A stretch of DNA of 64,000 bases, taken from the NCBI RefSeq assembly GCF_005221325.1, contig NZ_CP039888.1:1674001-1738000 (forward strand), given 5' to 3'. Every line of letters begins with the position of its first letter. The first letter of the stretch is position 1. This stretch comes from Agrobacterium tumefaciens. GTDB lineage: Bacteria; Pseudomonadota; Alphaproteobacteria; Rhizobiales; Rhizobiaceae. Below the pieces are notes generated by a model that saw nothing but the letters and a program-made list of their open reading frames with translations, did no database searches and was not told where the DNA came from. Positions 20,469 through 31,759 of this stretch are shown one piece after another. A program made the translations under genes and the position numbers.

Positions 20469-20837
20469 TTACAGTACTTCCGGAGCCAGCGAGATGATCT
20501 TCATGTGGTTCTTGGCGCGAAGTTCGCGCGGAACCGGTCCGAAGATACGGGTGCCGATGGGCTCTTTTTTGTTGTCGATAAGAACGGCTGCGTTGTTATC
20601 GAAACGGATGACGCTGCCGTCAGCGCGACGGATGTCCTTGGCGGTGCGCACGACAACCGCCTTCATCACGTCGCCCTTCTTGACGCGGCCGCGCGGAATA
20701 GCTTCCTTGATGGAAACGACAATAATGTCGCCAACAGAAGCATATTTGCGCTTCGAGCCGCCCAGCACCTTGATGCACATGACACGACGTGCGCCGGAAT
20801 TATCCGCCACGTCGAGGTTTGTTTGCATCTGAATCAT
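20469..20837 (-). CDS. rplN: 50S ribosomal protein L14
   Basis: 122 residues, [20 protein letters not shown] onward, the exact family length. It is separated from rpsQ by 234 bases with a terminator-like hairpin, so it may head its own transcription unit or sit behind an attenuator. Confidence 0.99.
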   Translation of the reverse strand: MIQMQTNLDVADNSGARRVMCIKVLGGSKRKYASVGDIIVVSIKEAIPRGRVKKGDVMKAVVVRTAKDIRRADGSVIRFDNNAAVLIDNKKEPIGTRIFGPVPRELRAKNHMKIISLAPEVL

Positions 20838-20983
20838 GTCAGGTCGCCTTCTTGTTGTTACCGGAACGGTTGGGCAAACTCTCCCGAGCGAGCCCCCTGC
20901 TCCAGCTTATGAATATCTCTTTTTTTGCGCGGAAAAATCGTGACAGGGTGGTTTCCCGAAGGACCTTCCGTGCGCATCAAAGC

Positions 20984-21008
20984 AAAAGACGCTCGGGTCA
21001 CGAGCGTC
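20984..21008 (-). terminator. Terminator-like hairpin between rpsQ and rplN
   Basis: On the minus strand GACGCTCG pairs perfectly with CGAGCGTC across a five-base loop, followed by TTTTGC. It lies 63 bases beyond the rpsQ stop, inside what is normally one continuous operon. A partial promoter match (TTGTAC 21041-21046, 16 bases, TATGAA 21019-21024) lies just upstream of it. Confidence 0.65.
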
Positions 21009-21071
21009 CTTGCGCTGCTTCATACAGGATTCCGCGCCAAGTACAAGAGACCTGGCGCGATTCTGATGAAA

Positions 21072-21308
21072 TTAAGCCTGGGCGGCAACGACCGTCCAGC
21101 GCTTGTCCTTGGAGATCGGTGCGCATTCCTCGATGGAAACGACGTCGCCGACCTTATACTGATTGTTTTCGTCGTGTGCCTTGTACTTCTTCGAACGACG
21201 AACGGTCTTTTGCATGAGCGGGTGAGCGAATCGACGCTCAACCCGGACCACGACAGTCTTCTCGTTCTTGTCGGACACTACGACGCCCTGCAGAATGCGT
21301 TTCGGCAT
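21072..21308 (-). CDS. rpsQ: 30S ribosomal protein S17
   Basis: 78 residues, [20 protein letters not shown] at the start and [13 protein letters not shown] near the end, the S17 signature. Follows rpmC by 11 bases. Confidence 0.99.
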   Translation of the reverse strand: MPKRILQGVVVSDKNEKTVVVRVERRFAHPLMQKTVRRSKKYKAHDENNQYKVGDVVSIEECAPISKDKRWTVVAAQA

Positions 21309-21319
21309 ATTATTTTTCC

Positions 21320-21520
21320 TTAGGCCTTGGCTTCTGCCGCCTTCTGGCGGGCAATGGTTTTAACGCGGGCGATGTCCTTGCGGACTTCGTTGATGCGCGA
21401 GGACTTCTCCAGCTGGCCGGTCGCCTTCTGGAAGCGCAGGTTGAACTGCTCCTTCTTCAGATCGGCGAGCTTGTCCTTGAGCTGGTCGGCGCTGAGGCCG
21501 CGAACTTCATCGGCTTTCAT
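21320..21520 (-). CDS. rpmC: 50S ribosomal protein L29
   Basis: 66 residues, two-helix protein at the tunnel exit. Seen as [20 protein letters not shown] and [13 protein letters not shown]. Confidence 0.98.
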   Translation of the reverse strand: MKADEVRGLSADQLKDKLADLKKEQFNLRFQKATGQLEKSSRINEVRKDIARVKTIARQKAAEAKA

Positions 21521-21532
21521 GTGCCTTGCTCC

Positions 21533-21946
21533 TTACTCTGCGATGCGCTGTACGAAGCGCGTCTTGACCGAGAGCTTGGCAGCGCCGAGACGAAGCGCCT
21601 CACGGGCGATCTCCTCGGTAACACCGTCGATCTCGAACATCATACGACCGGGCTTGACCTTGCATGCCCAGTAATCGACCGAACCCTTGCCCTTACCCAT
21701 ACGAACTTCGGTCGGCTTGGCCGTAACCGGAACGTCGGGGAATACGCGGATCCACACACGACCTGCGCGCTTCATGTAACGCGTGATCGCGCGGCGGGCC
21801 GCTTCGATCTCGCGTGCATTCACGCGGTTCGGTTCCTGCGACTTCAAGCCGAATTCACCGAATGCCAGGTCAAAGCCGCCCTTGGCGACGCCCTTGATGC
21901 GTCCCTTGAACTGCTTACGGTACTTAGTACGCTTTGGCTGCAACAT
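21533..21946 (-). CDS. rplP: 50S ribosomal protein L16
   Basis: 137 residues, starting [39 protein letters not shown] is the conserved core near the peptidyl-transferase centre. Arg at the usual hydroxylation loop is present. 12 bases before rpmC. Confidence 0.99.
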   Translation of the reverse strand: MLQPKRTKYRKQFKGRIKGVAKGGFDLAFGEFGLKSQEPNRVNAREIEAARRAITRYMKRAGRVWIRVFPDVPVTAKPTEVRMGKGKGSVDYWACKVKPGRMMFEIDGVTEEIAREALRLGAAKLSVKTRFVQRIAE

Positions 21947-21984
21947 TTTCTTACTTCTCCGAGCTTATCTTTCGCCAGCGTCAA

Positions 21985-22716
21985 TCAAGCGTTTTCGCGA
22001 CGACGATCGGGACGATCGCCACGCTCACGGCTTGCAGGGCCCTGTGCGTCGCCTTCGAGACCGCGACGCTCAGAAGCCATCGGATCGTGCTCAAGGATTT
22101 CGCCCTTGAAGATCCAGACCTTGATGCCGCAGATGCCGAATGCGGTTTCAGCTTCGGCTGTGCCGTAGTCGATGTCCGCACGCAGCGTGTGCAGCGGAAC
22201 GCGACCTTCGCGGTACCATTCGGTACGAGCGATTTCTGCACCACCGAGACGGCCGCCGCAGGTGATCTTGATGCCTTCGGCGCCAAGACGCATTGCAGAC
22301 TGAACAGCACGCTTCATCGCACGGCGGAAAGCCACGCGGCGCTCGAGCTGCTGGGCGATCGACTGAGCAACGAGAGTTGCGTCGATTTCCGGCTTGCGCA
22401 CTTCAACGATGTTGAGGTGCGTTTCGGAGTTGGTCATCTCGGAAAGCTTCTTGCGAAGCTTCTCGATGTCCGCGCCCTTCTTGCCGATGATCAGACCCGG
22501 GCGAGCCGAGTGGATCGTAACGCGGCACTTCTTGTGCGGACGCTCGATGACCACCTTGGCGATGCCGGCCTGCTTGAGTTCCTTGATCAGGTATGCCCGG
22601 ATCTTCAGGTCTTCATGCAGAAGCTTGCCGTATTCAGCGGTGTCAGCGTACCAGCGGCTGTCCCAGGTACGGTTGATGCCGAGGCGGAAGCCGATTGGAT
22701 TGATTTTCTGACCCAT
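21985..22716 (-). CDS. rpsC: 30S ribosomal protein S3
   Basis: mRNA-entry-channel protein, 243 residues, [20 protein letters not shown] onward. KH-2 domain with [16 protein letters not shown] and C-terminal [15 protein letters not shown] segment (here [11 protein letters not shown]), then a short basic tail longer than in E. coli (233). Start overlaps the rplV stop by one base. Confidence 0.99.
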   Translation of the reverse strand: MGQKINPIGFRLGINRTWDSRWYADTAEYGKLLHEDLKIRAYLIKELKQAGIAKVVIERPHKKCRVTIHSARPGLIIGKKGADIEKLRKKLSEMTNSETHLNIVEVRKPEIDATLVAQSIAQQLERRVAFRRAMKRAVQSAMRLGAEGIKITCGGRLGGAEIARTEWYREGRVPLHTLRADIDYGTAEAETAFGICGIKVWIFKGEILEHDPMASERRGLEGDAQGPASRERGDRPDRRRENA

Positions 22717-23105
22717 TATGCGGCCTCCCCTTTTTCCTCAACTTCACGAACAACGATCGTGAGGTGAGCGAACGGCTTTTCAATGCGGGAAGCACGACCA
22801 CGGCCACGAGCGTGGAAACGCTTCATGGTGATGGACTTGCCAACATAGGCCTCGGCGACGACGAGAGCGTCGACGTCGAGGTCATGGTTGTTTTCCGCAT
22901 TGGCAATTGCAGATTCGAGCGTCTTCTTGACGGTGCCTGCAATGCGCTTGCGGGAGAATTCGAGCTCGGCGAGAGCGCGATCAACCTTCTTGCCACGGAT
23001 AAGAGCGGCAACCAGGTTCAGTTTCTGGGGGCTGACGCGGAGCGTACGGGCAATGGCCTGAGCCTCATTGTCCTTCAGCCGGCGTTCGGTCTTAGCCTTC
23101 GCCAT
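22716..23105 (-). CDS. rplV: 50S ribosomal protein L22
   Basis: 129 residues. [19 protein letters not shown] and the tunnel beta-hairpin with [19 protein letters not shown] identify it; the hairpin shows no deletion of the kind that gives macrolide resistance. Confidence 0.99.
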   Translation of the reverse strand: MAKAKTERRLKDNEAQAIARTLRVSPQKLNLVAALIRGKKVDRALAELEFSRKRIAGTVKKTLESAIANAENNHDLDVDALVVAEAYVGKSITMKRFHARGRGRASRIEKPFAHLTIVVREVEEKGEAA

Positions 23106-23107
23106 GA

Positions 23108-23386
23108 TTACTTCCTCTTTGCCTTCTTGTCCGCGCCGTGACCGTAATAGGTACGGGTCGGAGAGAATTCACCGAACTTGTGTCCGACCATGTCTTCGTT
23201 GACCGAGACGGGCACATGCTTGCTGCCGTTGTAGACGCCGAAGGTCAGACCAACGAACTGCGGCAGGATCGTGGAGCGACGGCTCCAGATCTTGATTACT
23301 TCGTTACGTCCGCTCTCGCGCACCTTCTCAGCCTTGGTGAGAAGATAGCCGTCAACAAACGGACCTTTCCATACTGAACGAGCCAT
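23108..23386 (-). CDS. rpsS: 30S ribosomal protein S19
   Basis: 92 residues, [16 protein letters not shown] onward, with [15 protein letters not shown] and [16 protein letters not shown]. Two bases before rplV. Confidence 0.99.
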   Translation of the reverse strand: MARSVWKGPFVDGYLLTKAEKVRESGRNEVIKIWSRRSTILPQFVGLTFGVYNGSKHVPVSVNEDMVGHKFGEFSPTRTYYGHGADKKAKRK

Positions 23387-23401
23387 GAGTGACTACCTCT
23401 C

Positions 23402-24238
23402 TTACTTCTTACGCTGATGGCGCGAGCGCATGATGAACTTGTCGGTCGACTTGTTCGAACGGGTGCGCTTGCCCTTCGTGGGCTTGCCCCACGGAGTAAC
23501 CGGGTGGCGACCACCCGACGTGCGACCTTCACCACCACCGTGCGGGTGGTCGACCGGGTTCATGACGACGCCGCGAACGTGCGGACGCTTGCCGCGCCAA
23601 CGGGAACGACCGGCCTTGCCGTCGTTGATGTTGCCGTGGTCCGAGTTCGAAACAGCGCCGATCGATGCGAGGCAGGAGCCGTGCACCAGACGCTGTTCGC
23701 CCGAGTTGAGACGCAGGATGGCCATACCGGCATCGCGGCCGACGAGCTGGACATACGTACCGGCGGAGCGAGCGATCTGACCGCCCTTGCCCGGCTTCAT
23801 CTCGACGTTGTGGATGATCGAACCGACCGGAATGTACTGAAGCGGCATGGTGTTGCCGGGCTTCACGTCCACTGCCTTGTCGGAGGCGATCACCTTGTCA
23901 CCAGCAGCGAGACGCTGTGGCGCGAGAATGTAAGCCTGTTCGCCGTCGGTATACGTAACCAGCGCGATGAACGCGGTGCGGTTGGGGTCGTATTCCAGAC
24001 GTTCAACGGTACCTTCAACGTCAAACTTGCGACGCTTGAAGTCTACCAGACGATAGGTCCGCTTGTGACCGCCACCCTGGAAACGGACGGTGATCCGGCC
24101 CTGGTTGTTGCGGCCACCCTTGGAGCTGAGGCCCTGGGTGAGAGCCTTTACCGGCTTGCCCTTGTAGAGCGAAGCGCGGTCCACGATAACCAGCTGACGC
24201 TGGCTCGGCGTGGTCGGATTGAAACTTTTCAATGCCAT
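23402..24238 (-). CDS. rplB: 50S ribosomal protein L2
   Basis: Peptidyl-transferase-region protein, 278 residues. The conserved His is in [20 protein letters not shown], and the SH3-like domain has [12 protein letters not shown]. Start [14 protein letters not shown] is standard for rhizobia. Confidence 0.99.
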   Translation of the reverse strand: MALKSFNPTTPSQRQLVIVDRASLYKGKPVKALTQGLSSKGGRNNQGRITVRFQGGGHKRTYRLVDFKRRKFDVEGTVERLEYDPNRTAFIALVTYTDGEQAYILAPQRLAAGDKVIASDKAVDVKPGNTMPLQYIPVGSIIHNVEMKPGKGGQIARSAGTYVQLVGRDAGMAILRLNSGEQRLVHGSCLASIGAVSNSDHGNINDGKAGRSRWRGKRPHVRGVVMNPVDHPHGGGEGRTSGGRHPVTPWGKPTKGKRTRSNKSTDKFIMRSRHQRKK

Positions 24239-24281
24239 ATTCTTGTTCCCTTTTGGGTCTTTGCCCGCTTGGGCCTAACCT

Positions 24282-24575
24282 TTAGAGTCCGGTGGACACG
24301 TCGATGGATTGACCTTCGGCGAGCGTAACGACGGCTTTCTTGACGTCCTTAAGCTTACCGGCGAACCCACGGAAACGACGGGTCTTACCCTTGCGGATAA
24401 GCGTGTTCACAGCCGTGACTTTGACGCCGAAGAGAGCTTCCACGGCAGCCTTGATTTCAGGCTTGGAAGCAGTCTTGGCGACGTTGAATACGACCTGGTT
24501 CTGTTCGGATACCAGCGTCGACTTTTCCGTGATCGAAGGAGATACGATCACATCGTAGTGGCGAAGATCCGTCAT
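24282..24575 (-). CDS. rplW: 50S ribosomal protein L23
   Basis: Tunnel-exit docking protein for trigger factor and SRP, 97 residues, with [12 protein letters not shown] and the [16 protein letters not shown] loop. Overlaps the rplD stop by four bases. Confidence 0.99.
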   Translation of the reverse strand: MTDLRHYDVIVSPSITEKSTLVSEQNQVVFNVAKTASKPEIKAAVEALFGVKVTAVNTLIRKGKTRRFRGFAGKLKDVKKAVVTLAEGQSIDVSTGL

Positions 24576-25192
24576 TTGAACCGCTCCTCCAGAGCCTCTA
24601 CAGCAGCCTTGGAAAGCACCAGCTTGCCACGGCGCAGGATGTCGTAAACATTGATGCCCTGTACCGGCAGAACATCCACATTCGGGATGTTCTGGGCTGC
24701 GAGCTTGAAGTTGCCATCAAGTTCAGCGCCACCGATAACGAGAGCGTTGGTCAGGCCAAGCGAAGCGAAGCTGCCCAGCAGAGCCTTGGTCTTTGCTTCG
24801 GATGCAACGAGCTGATCGACGATGATCAGTTCTTCAGCCTTCAGCTTTGCAGACAGGGCATGACGCAGAGCGAGCGCACGAACCTTCTTGGGAAGGTCAT
24901 GGGCGTGGCTGCGAACGACCGGGCCGTGGGCCTTGCCGCCGCCGCGGAACTGCGGTGCGCGAGCCGAATGGTGACGAGCGCGGCCCGTACCCTTCTGCTT
25001 GTACATCTTCGCGCCGGTGCGGGAAACTTCCGACCGGTTCTTGGTCTTGTGGGTTCCCTGCTGCTTCTTTGCAAGCTGCCAGCGAACCATGCGGGCCAGG
25101 ATGTCCTGGCGGGGGTCGAGGCCGAAGATCTCATCCGACAGAGAAACCTTGCCGGCGTCTTTTCCCTCGAGGGTCTTGACGTTCAATTCCAT
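24572..25192 (-). CDS. rplD: 50S ribosomal protein L4
   Basis: 206 residues. The tunnel loop [20 protein letters not shown] is plain. In E. coli L4 represses its own S10 operon through the leader (family knowledge); the leader here (26324 onward) carries hairpins but shows no obvious similarity to that of E. coli. Confidence 0.99.
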   Translation of the reverse strand: MELNVKTLEGKDAGKVSLSDEIFGLDPRQDILARMVRWQLAKKQQGTHKTKNRSEVSRTGAKMYKQKGTGRARHHSARAPQFRGGGKAHGPVVRSHAHDLPKKVRALALRHALSAKLKAEELIIVDQLVASEAKTKALLGSFASLGLTNALVIGGAELDGNFKLAAQNIPNVDVLPVQGINVYDILRRGKLVLSKAAVEALEERFK

Positions 25193-25204
25193 GATAAGGC
25201 TCCC

Positions 25205-25846
25205 TTACTTCGCAGCCGACTTGACGGCGTCGCGGACAATGATCCAGGAACCCTTCGAACCCGGAACTGCACCCTTCACGAGGATGAGGCCACGGTCTTC
25301 ATCAGTCGAAACGACTTCAAGGTTCTGGGTCGTGACGCGTGTCTGGCCCATATGACCAGCCATGCGCTTGCCCTTCCAGACGCGGCCCGGATCCTGGTTG
25401 TTACCGGTCGAACCGTGTGCACGGTGCGATACGGAGTTACCGTGCGAAGCGCGGCCACCACCGAAGTTGTGACGCTTCATAGCACCGGCAAAACCTTTAC
25501 CGATCGTGGTTCCAGTGACGTCGACCAGCTGGCCGGACTGAAAATGATTTGCGGTCAGTGTTGCACCGATGTCGATCAGGTTCTCGGGGGAGACCCGGAA
25601 CTCGACGAGCTTGGCTTTCGGTTCGACATTGGCAGCGGCAAAGTGACCGCGAAGCGCCTTCGTCGTGTTCTTGACCTTGGACTGGCCGGCACCGAGCTGA
25701 ACTGCGGTGTAGCCATTCTTGTCTTCCGTGCGCTGGGCAACGACTTGTACGTTATCCAGTCGCAATACTGTTACAGGGATATGTTCACCTGCGTCGTTAT
25801 AGACGCGTGTCATACCCACTTTCTGTGCAATCACACCTGAACGCAT
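25205..25846 (-). CDS. rplC: 50S ribosomal protein L3
   Basis: 213 residues from ATG 25846, where [15 protein letters not shown] begins and GAGGA lies seven bases upstream; the frame open to 25921 is leader. [20 protein letters not shown] contains the conserved loop near the peptidyl-transferase centre. Confidence 0.98.
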   Translation of the reverse strand: MRSGVIAQKVGMTRVYNDAGEHIPVTVLRLDNVQVVAQRTEDKNGYTAVQLGAGQSKVKNTTKALRGHFAAANVEPKAKLVEFRVSPENLIDIGATLTANHFQSGQLVDVTGTTIGKGFAGAMKRHNFGGGRASHGNSVSHRAHGSTGNNQDPGRVWKGKRMAGHMGQTRVTTQNLEVVSTDEDRGLILVKGAVPGSKGSWIIVRDAVKSAAK

Positions 25847-26014
25847 TGGTTCATCCTCTTGCGAGCCTTGAAGGGAAAACCCTCTCTGGCCTTTGTTAAG
25901 GAGTGCCCTTCGACATCTCACGATGTTTCCGGTCTCCGGTTTGGAAGTCGTTGGATTGCTCCACGTACCTTCCTTGTTATTTCAGCCCTCACCTTGGATG
26001 GATCGGGCCGGGTC

Positions 26015-26323
26015 TTAGAGCTTGATTTCCACGTCAACGCCAGCAGCGAGGTCGAGCTTCATCAGAGCATCGACAGTCTGCGGGGTGGGGTCAACGATAT
26101 CGAGAAGACGCTTGTGCGTCCGCATTTCGAACTGTTCACGGCTTTTCTTGTCAACGTGAGGAGAGCGGTTGACGGTAAACTTTTCGATGCGGGTAGGAAG
26201 TGGAACCGGGCCGCGAACGCTGGCGCCGGTGCGCTTTGCGGTCGACACGATTTCACGGGTAGAGGCATCGAGGATCCGGTGATCGAACGCCTTGAGGCGG
26301 ATACGGATATTCTGGCCGGTCAT
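26015..26323 (-). CDS. rpsJ: 30S ribosomal protein S10 (NusE)
   Basis: 102 residues, the usual length. [20 protein letters not shown] is the signature. It is also NusE in antitermination. First gene of the S10 operon, preceded by a 311-base region with a candidate promoter and leader hairpins. Confidence 0.99.
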   Translation of the reverse strand: MTGQNIRIRLKAFDHRILDASTREIVSTAKRTGASVRGPVPLPTRIEKFTVNRSPHVDKKSREQFEMRTHKRLLDIVDPTPQTVDALMKLDLAAGVDVEIKL

Positions 26324-26350
26324 TCGTCTTGTCCTTGTTCTTTGTTATTC

Positions 26351-26368
26351 GTTTCCGCACGCGGAAAC
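26351..26368 (-). promoter_or_regulatory. Hairpin in the rpsJ leader
   Basis: GTTTCCGC-AC-GCGGAAAC, eight perfect pairs with a two-base loop, 28 bases upstream of the rpsJ ATG. A second small stem GATTTT/AAAATC is at 26399-26412. Position suits leader control of the S10 operon. Confidence 0.45.
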
Positions 26369-26513
26369 ACATGAACTTCTATTGATCGTGGCGCCGCAGA
26401 TTTTCAAAAATCGAGAGGAATGCGCCTCGCACCCCAATCATTTCAGTAGTCTGTAATGCTAAAACACCGCGCTTCGCAATCGCTTGCGAATCCAGCGGGT
26501 GAGTGTGAGTGCG

Positions 26514-26542
26514 CGTTTACGCGCTTTCTCCGAATTTTTCAA
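26514..26542 (-). promoter_or_regulatory. Candidate promoter of the S10 operon
   Basis: Minus strand TTGAAA (26537-26542), 17 bases, TAAACG (26514-26519), about 190 bases upstream of rpsJ and downstream of the tuf terminator. The -10 lies inside a perfect palindrome GCGCGT-TT-ACGCGC (26511-26524). Confidence 0.5.
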
Positions 26543-26572
26543 GCACTAAAAATGCAACGCCGCCAGGCTTTT

Positions 26573-26611
26573 TATGAAAAGTCCGGCGGCGGTGTTGTTC
26601 ACACCGCCGCC
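26573..26611 (-). terminator. Terminator downstream of tuf copy 1
   Basis: GGCGGCGGTGT-N5-ACACCGCCGCC (26585-26611), 11 pairs, followed on the minus strand by GGACTTTTC. It separates the str operon from the S10 operon. Confidence 0.75.
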
Positions 26612-26634
26612 AGTCAGAATTTCAACGGTCGAAA

Positions 26635-27810
26635 TTACTCGACGATCGAAGCCACGATGCCGGCGCCGACGGTACGGCCGCCTTCGCGGATAGCGAAGCG
26701 CAGCTTTTCTTCCATCGCGATCGGAACGATCAGCTCGACTTCAACCGTGACGTTGTCGCCAGGCATAACCATTTCCGTGCCTTCAGGAAGCGAAACGATA
26801 CCGGTAACGTCAGTCGTACGGAAGTAGAACTGCGGACGGTAGTTCGTGAAGAACGGCGTATGACGGCCGCCTTCTTCCTTCGTCAGGATGTAGGCTTCTG
26901 CCATGAACTTCTTGTGCGGCTTGACCGAACCCGGCTTGCACAGGATCTGACCACGCTCAACGCCGTCACGGGTAACGCCGCGAACGAGAGCACCGATGTT
27001 GTCGCCAGCCTGGCCCTGGTCGAGCAGCTTGCGGAACATTTCAACGCCGGTAACCGTCGTCTTCGAGGTCGGACGAATGCCGACGATCTCGACTTCTTCA
27101 CCAACCTTGACGATACCGCGCTCAACGCGACCCGTCACAACCGTACCACGGCCAGAGATCGAGAACACGTCTTCGATCGGCATCAGGAACGGCTGGTCGA
27201 TCGGACGCTCAGGCGTCGGGATGTAGGCGTCAACCGCAGCCATCAGCTCGCGGATCGCGTCTTCACCGATCTTCTTGTCGCTGTCTTCAAGAGCAGCAAG
27301 TGCCGAACCCTTGACGATCGGAATGTCGTCGCCCGGGAAGTCGTAGGACGACAGAAGTTCGCGAACTTCCAATTCGACGAGCTCAAGAAGCTCGGCGTCG
27401 TCAACCTGGTCGACCTTGTTGAGGAACACGACGATTGCCGGAACGCCAACCTGACGGGCAAGCAGGATGTGCTCGCGGGTCTGCGGCATCGGGCCGTCGG
27501 CAGCCGAGCAAACCAGGATCGCGCCGTCCATCTGGGCAGCACCGGTGATCATGTTCTTCACATAGTCGGCGTGGCCGGGGCAGTCGACGTGTGCGTAGTG
27601 ACGGGCAGGCGTCTCGTATTCGACGTGTGCCGTCGAGATCGTGATACCACGGGCCTTTTCTTCAGGCGCGGCGTCGATCTGGTCATACGCCTTGAATTCG
27701 CCGAAGAACTTCGTGATCGCTGCCGTCAGCGACGTCTTGCCATGGTCGACGTGACCGATCGTGCCAATGTTGACGTGCGGCTTATTGCGCTCAAACTTGC
27801 TCTTTGCCAT
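26635..27810 (-). CDS. tufA: Elongation factor Tu, copy 1
   Basis: GTPase that brings aminoacyl-tRNA to the ribosome, 391 residues. [10 protein letters not shown] (G1), DCPGHADY (G3) and NKVD (G4) are visible; domains 2 and 3 follow from about residue 200. Last gene of the str operon (rpsL-rpsG-fusA-tuf). The protein is identical to that of the second copy at 47176-48351, and the DNA appears identical from the ATG to about ten codons before the stop. Confidence 0.99.
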   Translation of the reverse strand: MAKSKFERNKPHVNIGTIGHVDHGKTSLTAAITKFFGEFKAYDQIDAAPEEKARGITISTAHVEYETPARHYAHVDCPGHADYVKNMITGAAQMDGAILVCSAADGPMPQTREHILLARQVGVPAIVVFLNKVDQVDDAELLELVELEVRELLSSYDFPGDDIPIVKGSALAALEDSDKKIGEDAIRELMAAVDAYIPTPERPIDQPFLMPIEDVFSISGRGTVVTGRVERGIVKVGEEVEIVGIRPTSKTTVTGVEMFRKLLDQGQAGDNIGALVRGVTRDGVERGQILCKPGSVKPHKKFMAEAYILTKEEGGRHTPFFTNYRPQFYFRTTDVTGIVSLPEGTEMVMPGDNVTVEVELIVPIAMEEKLRFAIREGGRTVGAGIVASIVE

Positions 27811-27874
27811 TAGTGGCTCTCCATTCTTGTCCCTTGGCGGGAATAATCTTCAAATCTGGTGGGGCGTACCCCGA

Positions 27875-29974
27875 TCATTTCTGACCGGAGTACTTTGCCT
27901 GGATTTCCTGCGCCACGTTCGACGGAACCGGCGAATAGTGATCGAACGTCATCGAGTACTGTGCGCGGCCTTGGCTCATGGAGCGCAGGTTGTCGACGTA
28001 CTTGAACATGTTCGCGAGCGGAACGTGTGCGTTGATGACGATGGTGATACCACGGCTTTCCTGGCCCTGGATCTGACCACGACGGGAGTTCAGGTCGCCG
28101 ATAACGTCGCCGACATAGTCTTCCGGCGTTACGACTTCGACCTTCATCATCGGCTCGAGAAGCTGTGCACCAGCCTTCTTGGCTGCTTCACGGAAGCAGG
28201 CACGCGATGCGATTTCGAAGGCGAGAACCGACGAGTCGACGTCGTGGAATGCACCGTCGATCAGTGTCGCCTTGACGCCGAGCATCGGGAAGCCAGCGAG
28301 CGGACCGGAAGACAGAACGCTTTCGATACCCTTCTGAACGCCCGGGATGTATTCCTTCGGAACAGCACCACCGACGATCTTCGATTCGAACTTGAAGTCT
28401 TCGCCTTCAGGGTTCGGTTCGAAGATGATCTTCACGCGAGCGAACTGACCGGTACCACCGGACTGCTTCTTGTGCGTGTAGTCTTCTTCGTGCTGACGCG
28501 TGATGGTTTCGCGGTAGGCAACCTGCGGAGCACCGACGGTCGCTTCAACCTTGAACTCGCGACGCATACGGTCAACGAGAATGTCGAGGTGAAGTTCGCC
28601 CATGCCTGCGATGATCGTCTGACCGGACTCTTCGTCGGTCTTGACGCGGAACGAAGGATCTTCAGCAGCCAGACGGTTGAGCGCGAGGCCCATCTTTTCC
28701 TGGTCGCCCTTGGTCTTCGGCTCGATCGCGATCTGGATGACCGGCTCGGGGAATTCCATGCGCTCGAGGATAACCGGCTTCAGCGGATCGCAAAGCGTAT
28801 CGCCAGTGGTGGTTTCCTTGAGGCCAGCCAGAGCAACGATGTCGCCGGCAAAGGCTTCTTCGATGTCTTCACGGCTGTTGGAATGCATCTGCAGCATACG
28901 GCCGACGCGCTCGCGCTTGTCCTTGACCGTGTTGATGACCGAGGTGCCCTTTTCGAGCTTGCCCGAGTAGATGCGTGCGAAGGTCAGCGAACCGACGAAG
29001 GGGTCGTTCATGATCTTGAACGCGAGCATGGAAAGCGGCTCGCTGTCGTCAGCATGACGCTCGATGTCGGCTTCGGTCTTGAAGTCGATACCCTTGATCG
29101 CCGGGATGTCCAGCGGAGACGGCAGGTAGTCTACAACAGCGTCGAGCAGCGGCTGAACGCCCTTGTTCTTGAACGCGGTACCGCAGAACATCGGGTGGAA
29201 CTTCACGTCGATGGTGCCGCGGCGAACGAGCGCACGGATCTTCTCATTGTCGGGCATGATGCCGTTCAGGTAGTCTTCCATCGCTTCTTCGTCGATCTCG
29301 ACAACGGTCTCGATCAGCTTTTCGCGATATTCGTCAGCCTTGGCCTTCATGTCATCAGGGATCTCAACGACGTCCCACTGAGCGCCGAGCGATTCGTCGC
29401 GCCAGATGAGTGCGTTCATCTCGATCAGGTCGATAACGCCCTTGAACTCGGTCTCAGCGCCGATCGGCAGCTGCATGACCACGGCGATGGCGCCGAGACG
29501 GGTCTTGATCATCTCTACCGAGCGGTAGAAGTCAGCGCCGGTCTTGTCCATCTTGTTACAGAAGATCATACGCGGAACGTTGTACTTCTCGGCCTGGCGC
29601 CAGACGGTTTCCGTCTGCGGCTCAACACCGGCGTTGGCGTCGAGCAGCGCGATGGCGCCGTCGAGAACGCGCAGCGAACGCTCGACTTCAATGGTGAAGT
29701 CGACGTGGCCGGGGGTGTCGATGATGTTGAAGCGGCGCATCTTGCCGTCGCGACCCTTCCAGAAGGTCGTGGTGGCTGCGGAGGTGATGGTGATACCACG
29801 CTCCTGCTCCTGTTCCATCCAGTCCATCGTGGCAGCGCCATCATGGACTTCGCCGATCTTGTGCGACTTACCGGTGTAATAAAGAATACGCTCGGTGGTC
29901 GTGGTCTTGCCGGCGTCGATATGCGCCATGATACCGAAATTGCGGTAGTCTTCGATTTTATATTCGCGAGCCAT
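27875..29974 (-). CDS. fusA: Elongation factor G
   Basis: Translocation GTPase, 699 residues from ATG 29974 ([14 protein letters not shown]); the frame open to 30067 is not supported by an SD or by the family. P-loop [21 protein letters not shown] and NKMD are present, as are domain IV and V blocks (GYPVLGV-like [20 protein letters not shown] region, then [12 protein letters not shown]). Between rpsG and tuf as usual. Confidence 0.99.
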   Translation of the reverse strand: MAREYKIEDYRNFGIMAHIDAGKTTTTERILYYTGKSHKIGEVHDGAATMDWMEQEQERGITITSAATTTFWKGRDGKMRRFNIIDTPGHVDFTIEVERSLRVLDGAIALLDANAGVEPQTETVWRQAEKYNVPRMIFCNKMDKTGADFYRSVEMIKTRLGAIAVVMQLPIGAETEFKGVIDLIEMNALIWRDESLGAQWDVVEIPDDMKAKADEYREKLIETVVEIDEEAMEDYLNGIMPDNEKIRALVRRGTIDVKFHPMFCGTAFKNKGVQPLLDAVVDYLPSPLDIPAIKGIDFKTEADIERHADDSEPLSMLAFKIMNDPFVGSLTFARIYSGKLEKGTSVINTVKDKRERVGRMLQMHSNSREDIEEAFAGDIVALAGLKETTTGDTLCDPLKPVILERMEFPEPVIQIAIEPKTKGDQEKMGLALNRLAAEDPSFRVKTDEESGQTIIAGMGELHLDILVDRMRREFKVEATVGAPQVAYRETITRQHEEDYTHKKQSGGTGQFARVKIIFEPNPEGEDFKFESKIVGGAVPKEYIPGVQKGIESVLSSGPLAGFPMLGVKATLIDGAFHDVDSSVLAFEIASRACFREAAKKAGAQLLEPMMKVEVVTPEDYVGDVIGDLNSRRGQIQGQESRGITIVINAHVPLANMFKYVDNLRSMSQGRAQYSMTFDHYSPVPSNVAQEIQAKYSGQK

Positions 29975-30008
29975 AATGGACTGCCTTTCGATATGCGACC
30001 GTTTAAGA

Positions 30009-30491
<483 letters not shown>

Positions 30492-30556
30492 TCAATGTTA
30501 TTGACGCTTTACCACGCGGAGAACCTCGCGCAGCGCCGGAATTTGTTAAACCCGAA

Positions 30557-30928
30557 TTACTTCGGACGCTTCGCACCGTACTTGGAGCGGCGCTGCTTGC
30601 GGTTCTTGACGCCCTGGGTATCGAGAACACCGCGGATGATGTGGTAACGCACACCCGGCAAGTCCTTTACGCGGCCGCCGCGGATCATGACCACGGAGTG
30701 TTCCTGAAGGTTGTGACCTTCGCCCGGAATGTAGCCGATGACTTCAAAGCCGTTGGTGAGGCGGATCTTGGCAACCTTACGCAGAGCCGAGTTCGGCTTC
30801 TTCGGGGTCGTCGTGTAAACGCGGGTGCAAACACCACGCTTCTGCGGGTTTTCCTGAAGAGCAGGAACCTTGTTGCGCTTTACCTGTGCCTGGCGAGGCT
30901 TGCGGATCAGCTGGTTTACGGTAGGCAT
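30557..30928 (-). CDS. rpsL: 30S ribosomal protein S12
   Basis: Decoding-centre protein. ATG 30928 ([13 protein letters not shown]) gives 123 residues. [12 protein letters not shown] and [13 protein letters not shown] carry the lysines whose change gives streptomycin resistance; both are unchanged. First gene of the str operon, with a candidate promoter about 290 bases upstream. Confidence 0.99.
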
Positions 30929-31193
30929 ATAACCATCCCTTGCAAAAACTACTTTAGCCACCCTCACGGGTGGCGGCTATGCCGTTTCCGGCGACGATGC
31001 ACGCATATATCCTCATGCGCAAAACGTGGCCCGATCCGTTTTCACGGATGGACCACCAAGAGCAGAGGACGCCGGATGAGGCGTCTTGCGTGCAACATTC
31101 GTGTCTTCTACGTGCAATGGAGACCCGTTTGAGAGGATGCTCGGGAAAAAGCGTCCCGAACGGCCAGCACAGATAGAGGCTCCGATGGCGGGC

Positions 31194-31222
31194 GTACTAC
31201 TGTTTTAGCCAGCTTTCGTCAA
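31194..31222 (-). promoter_or_regulatory. Candidate promoter of the str operon (rpsL-rpsG-fusA-tuf)
   Basis: Minus strand TTGACG (31217-31222), 17 bases, TAGTAC (31194-31199). The -35 is preceded by C (CTTGACG), the form often seen at strong alphaproteobacterial promoters. It leaves a leader of about 260 bases to rpsL, with a small stem TCGGGA/TCCCGA at 31141-31159. I see nothing else nameable in 30929-31455. Confidence 0.6.
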
Positions 31223-31455
31223 GGGTGAATCCACATTTTGCGCCGCCACCCATGGCCGCAGAGCCCACGTCCGGGCCATTTCCAATGCGCTTTAACATAA
31301 GTCGGCGCAGAAGGCAGCGATTTTGACCTCCGCGCTTTGGCTTTTCACAAAATCCGTCTATTGATTCCCTGAGGGCGGGCCGAACCGGTTTCGCCATCCG
31401 CGGGACCGATTCCGTCGGCCCGCATGACAGCAACAAAAGATCAAGGAACCGCGTC

Positions 31456-31749
31456 ATGAGCACCCTCCCCGACAACGATAATGGACGCGACGAGCCGATG
31501 GTCTTCATCGTCATCGGCAAGGCTTATGAGACCGACAATTCCGAGGGCATCGACATCCACGTTATCCTGCGCGCGCCCGACGACGATACCGCCGTGCGCG
31601 AGACGCTGAACGCGCTTTCCGAGGAAGGCTTCATCGAAGCCGATCTCGACCAGATCGGCATGCTGACCGAAATTCCGGATGAAGAGCCGCACGCGTCCGC
31701 CTATCAGGGTGCGCTGGAAGGCGAAGTCGCCATCATCCGCTTCGCCTGA
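31456..31749 (+). CDS. Uncharacterised small acidic protein
   Basis: 97 residues, no signal or membrane segment, acidic (DNDNGRDEP, PDDDTAVRET). It reads like a small alpha/beta domain: a strand MVFIVIGKAYE, a strand IDIHVILRAP, a helix AVRETLNALSEEGFIEADLDQ, and a last strand EVAIIRFA. AAGGA lies eight bases before the ATG. Not recognised. It is divergent from rpsL and followed after ten bases by the VOC gene, so the two may be co-transcribed. Confidence 0.8.
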   Translation: MSTLPDNDNGRDEPMVFIVIGKAYETDNSEGIDIHVILRAPDDDTAVRETLNALSEEGFIEADLDQIGMLTEIPDEEPHASAYQGALEGEVAIIRFA

Positions 31750-31759
31750 GGCTCAGGCC

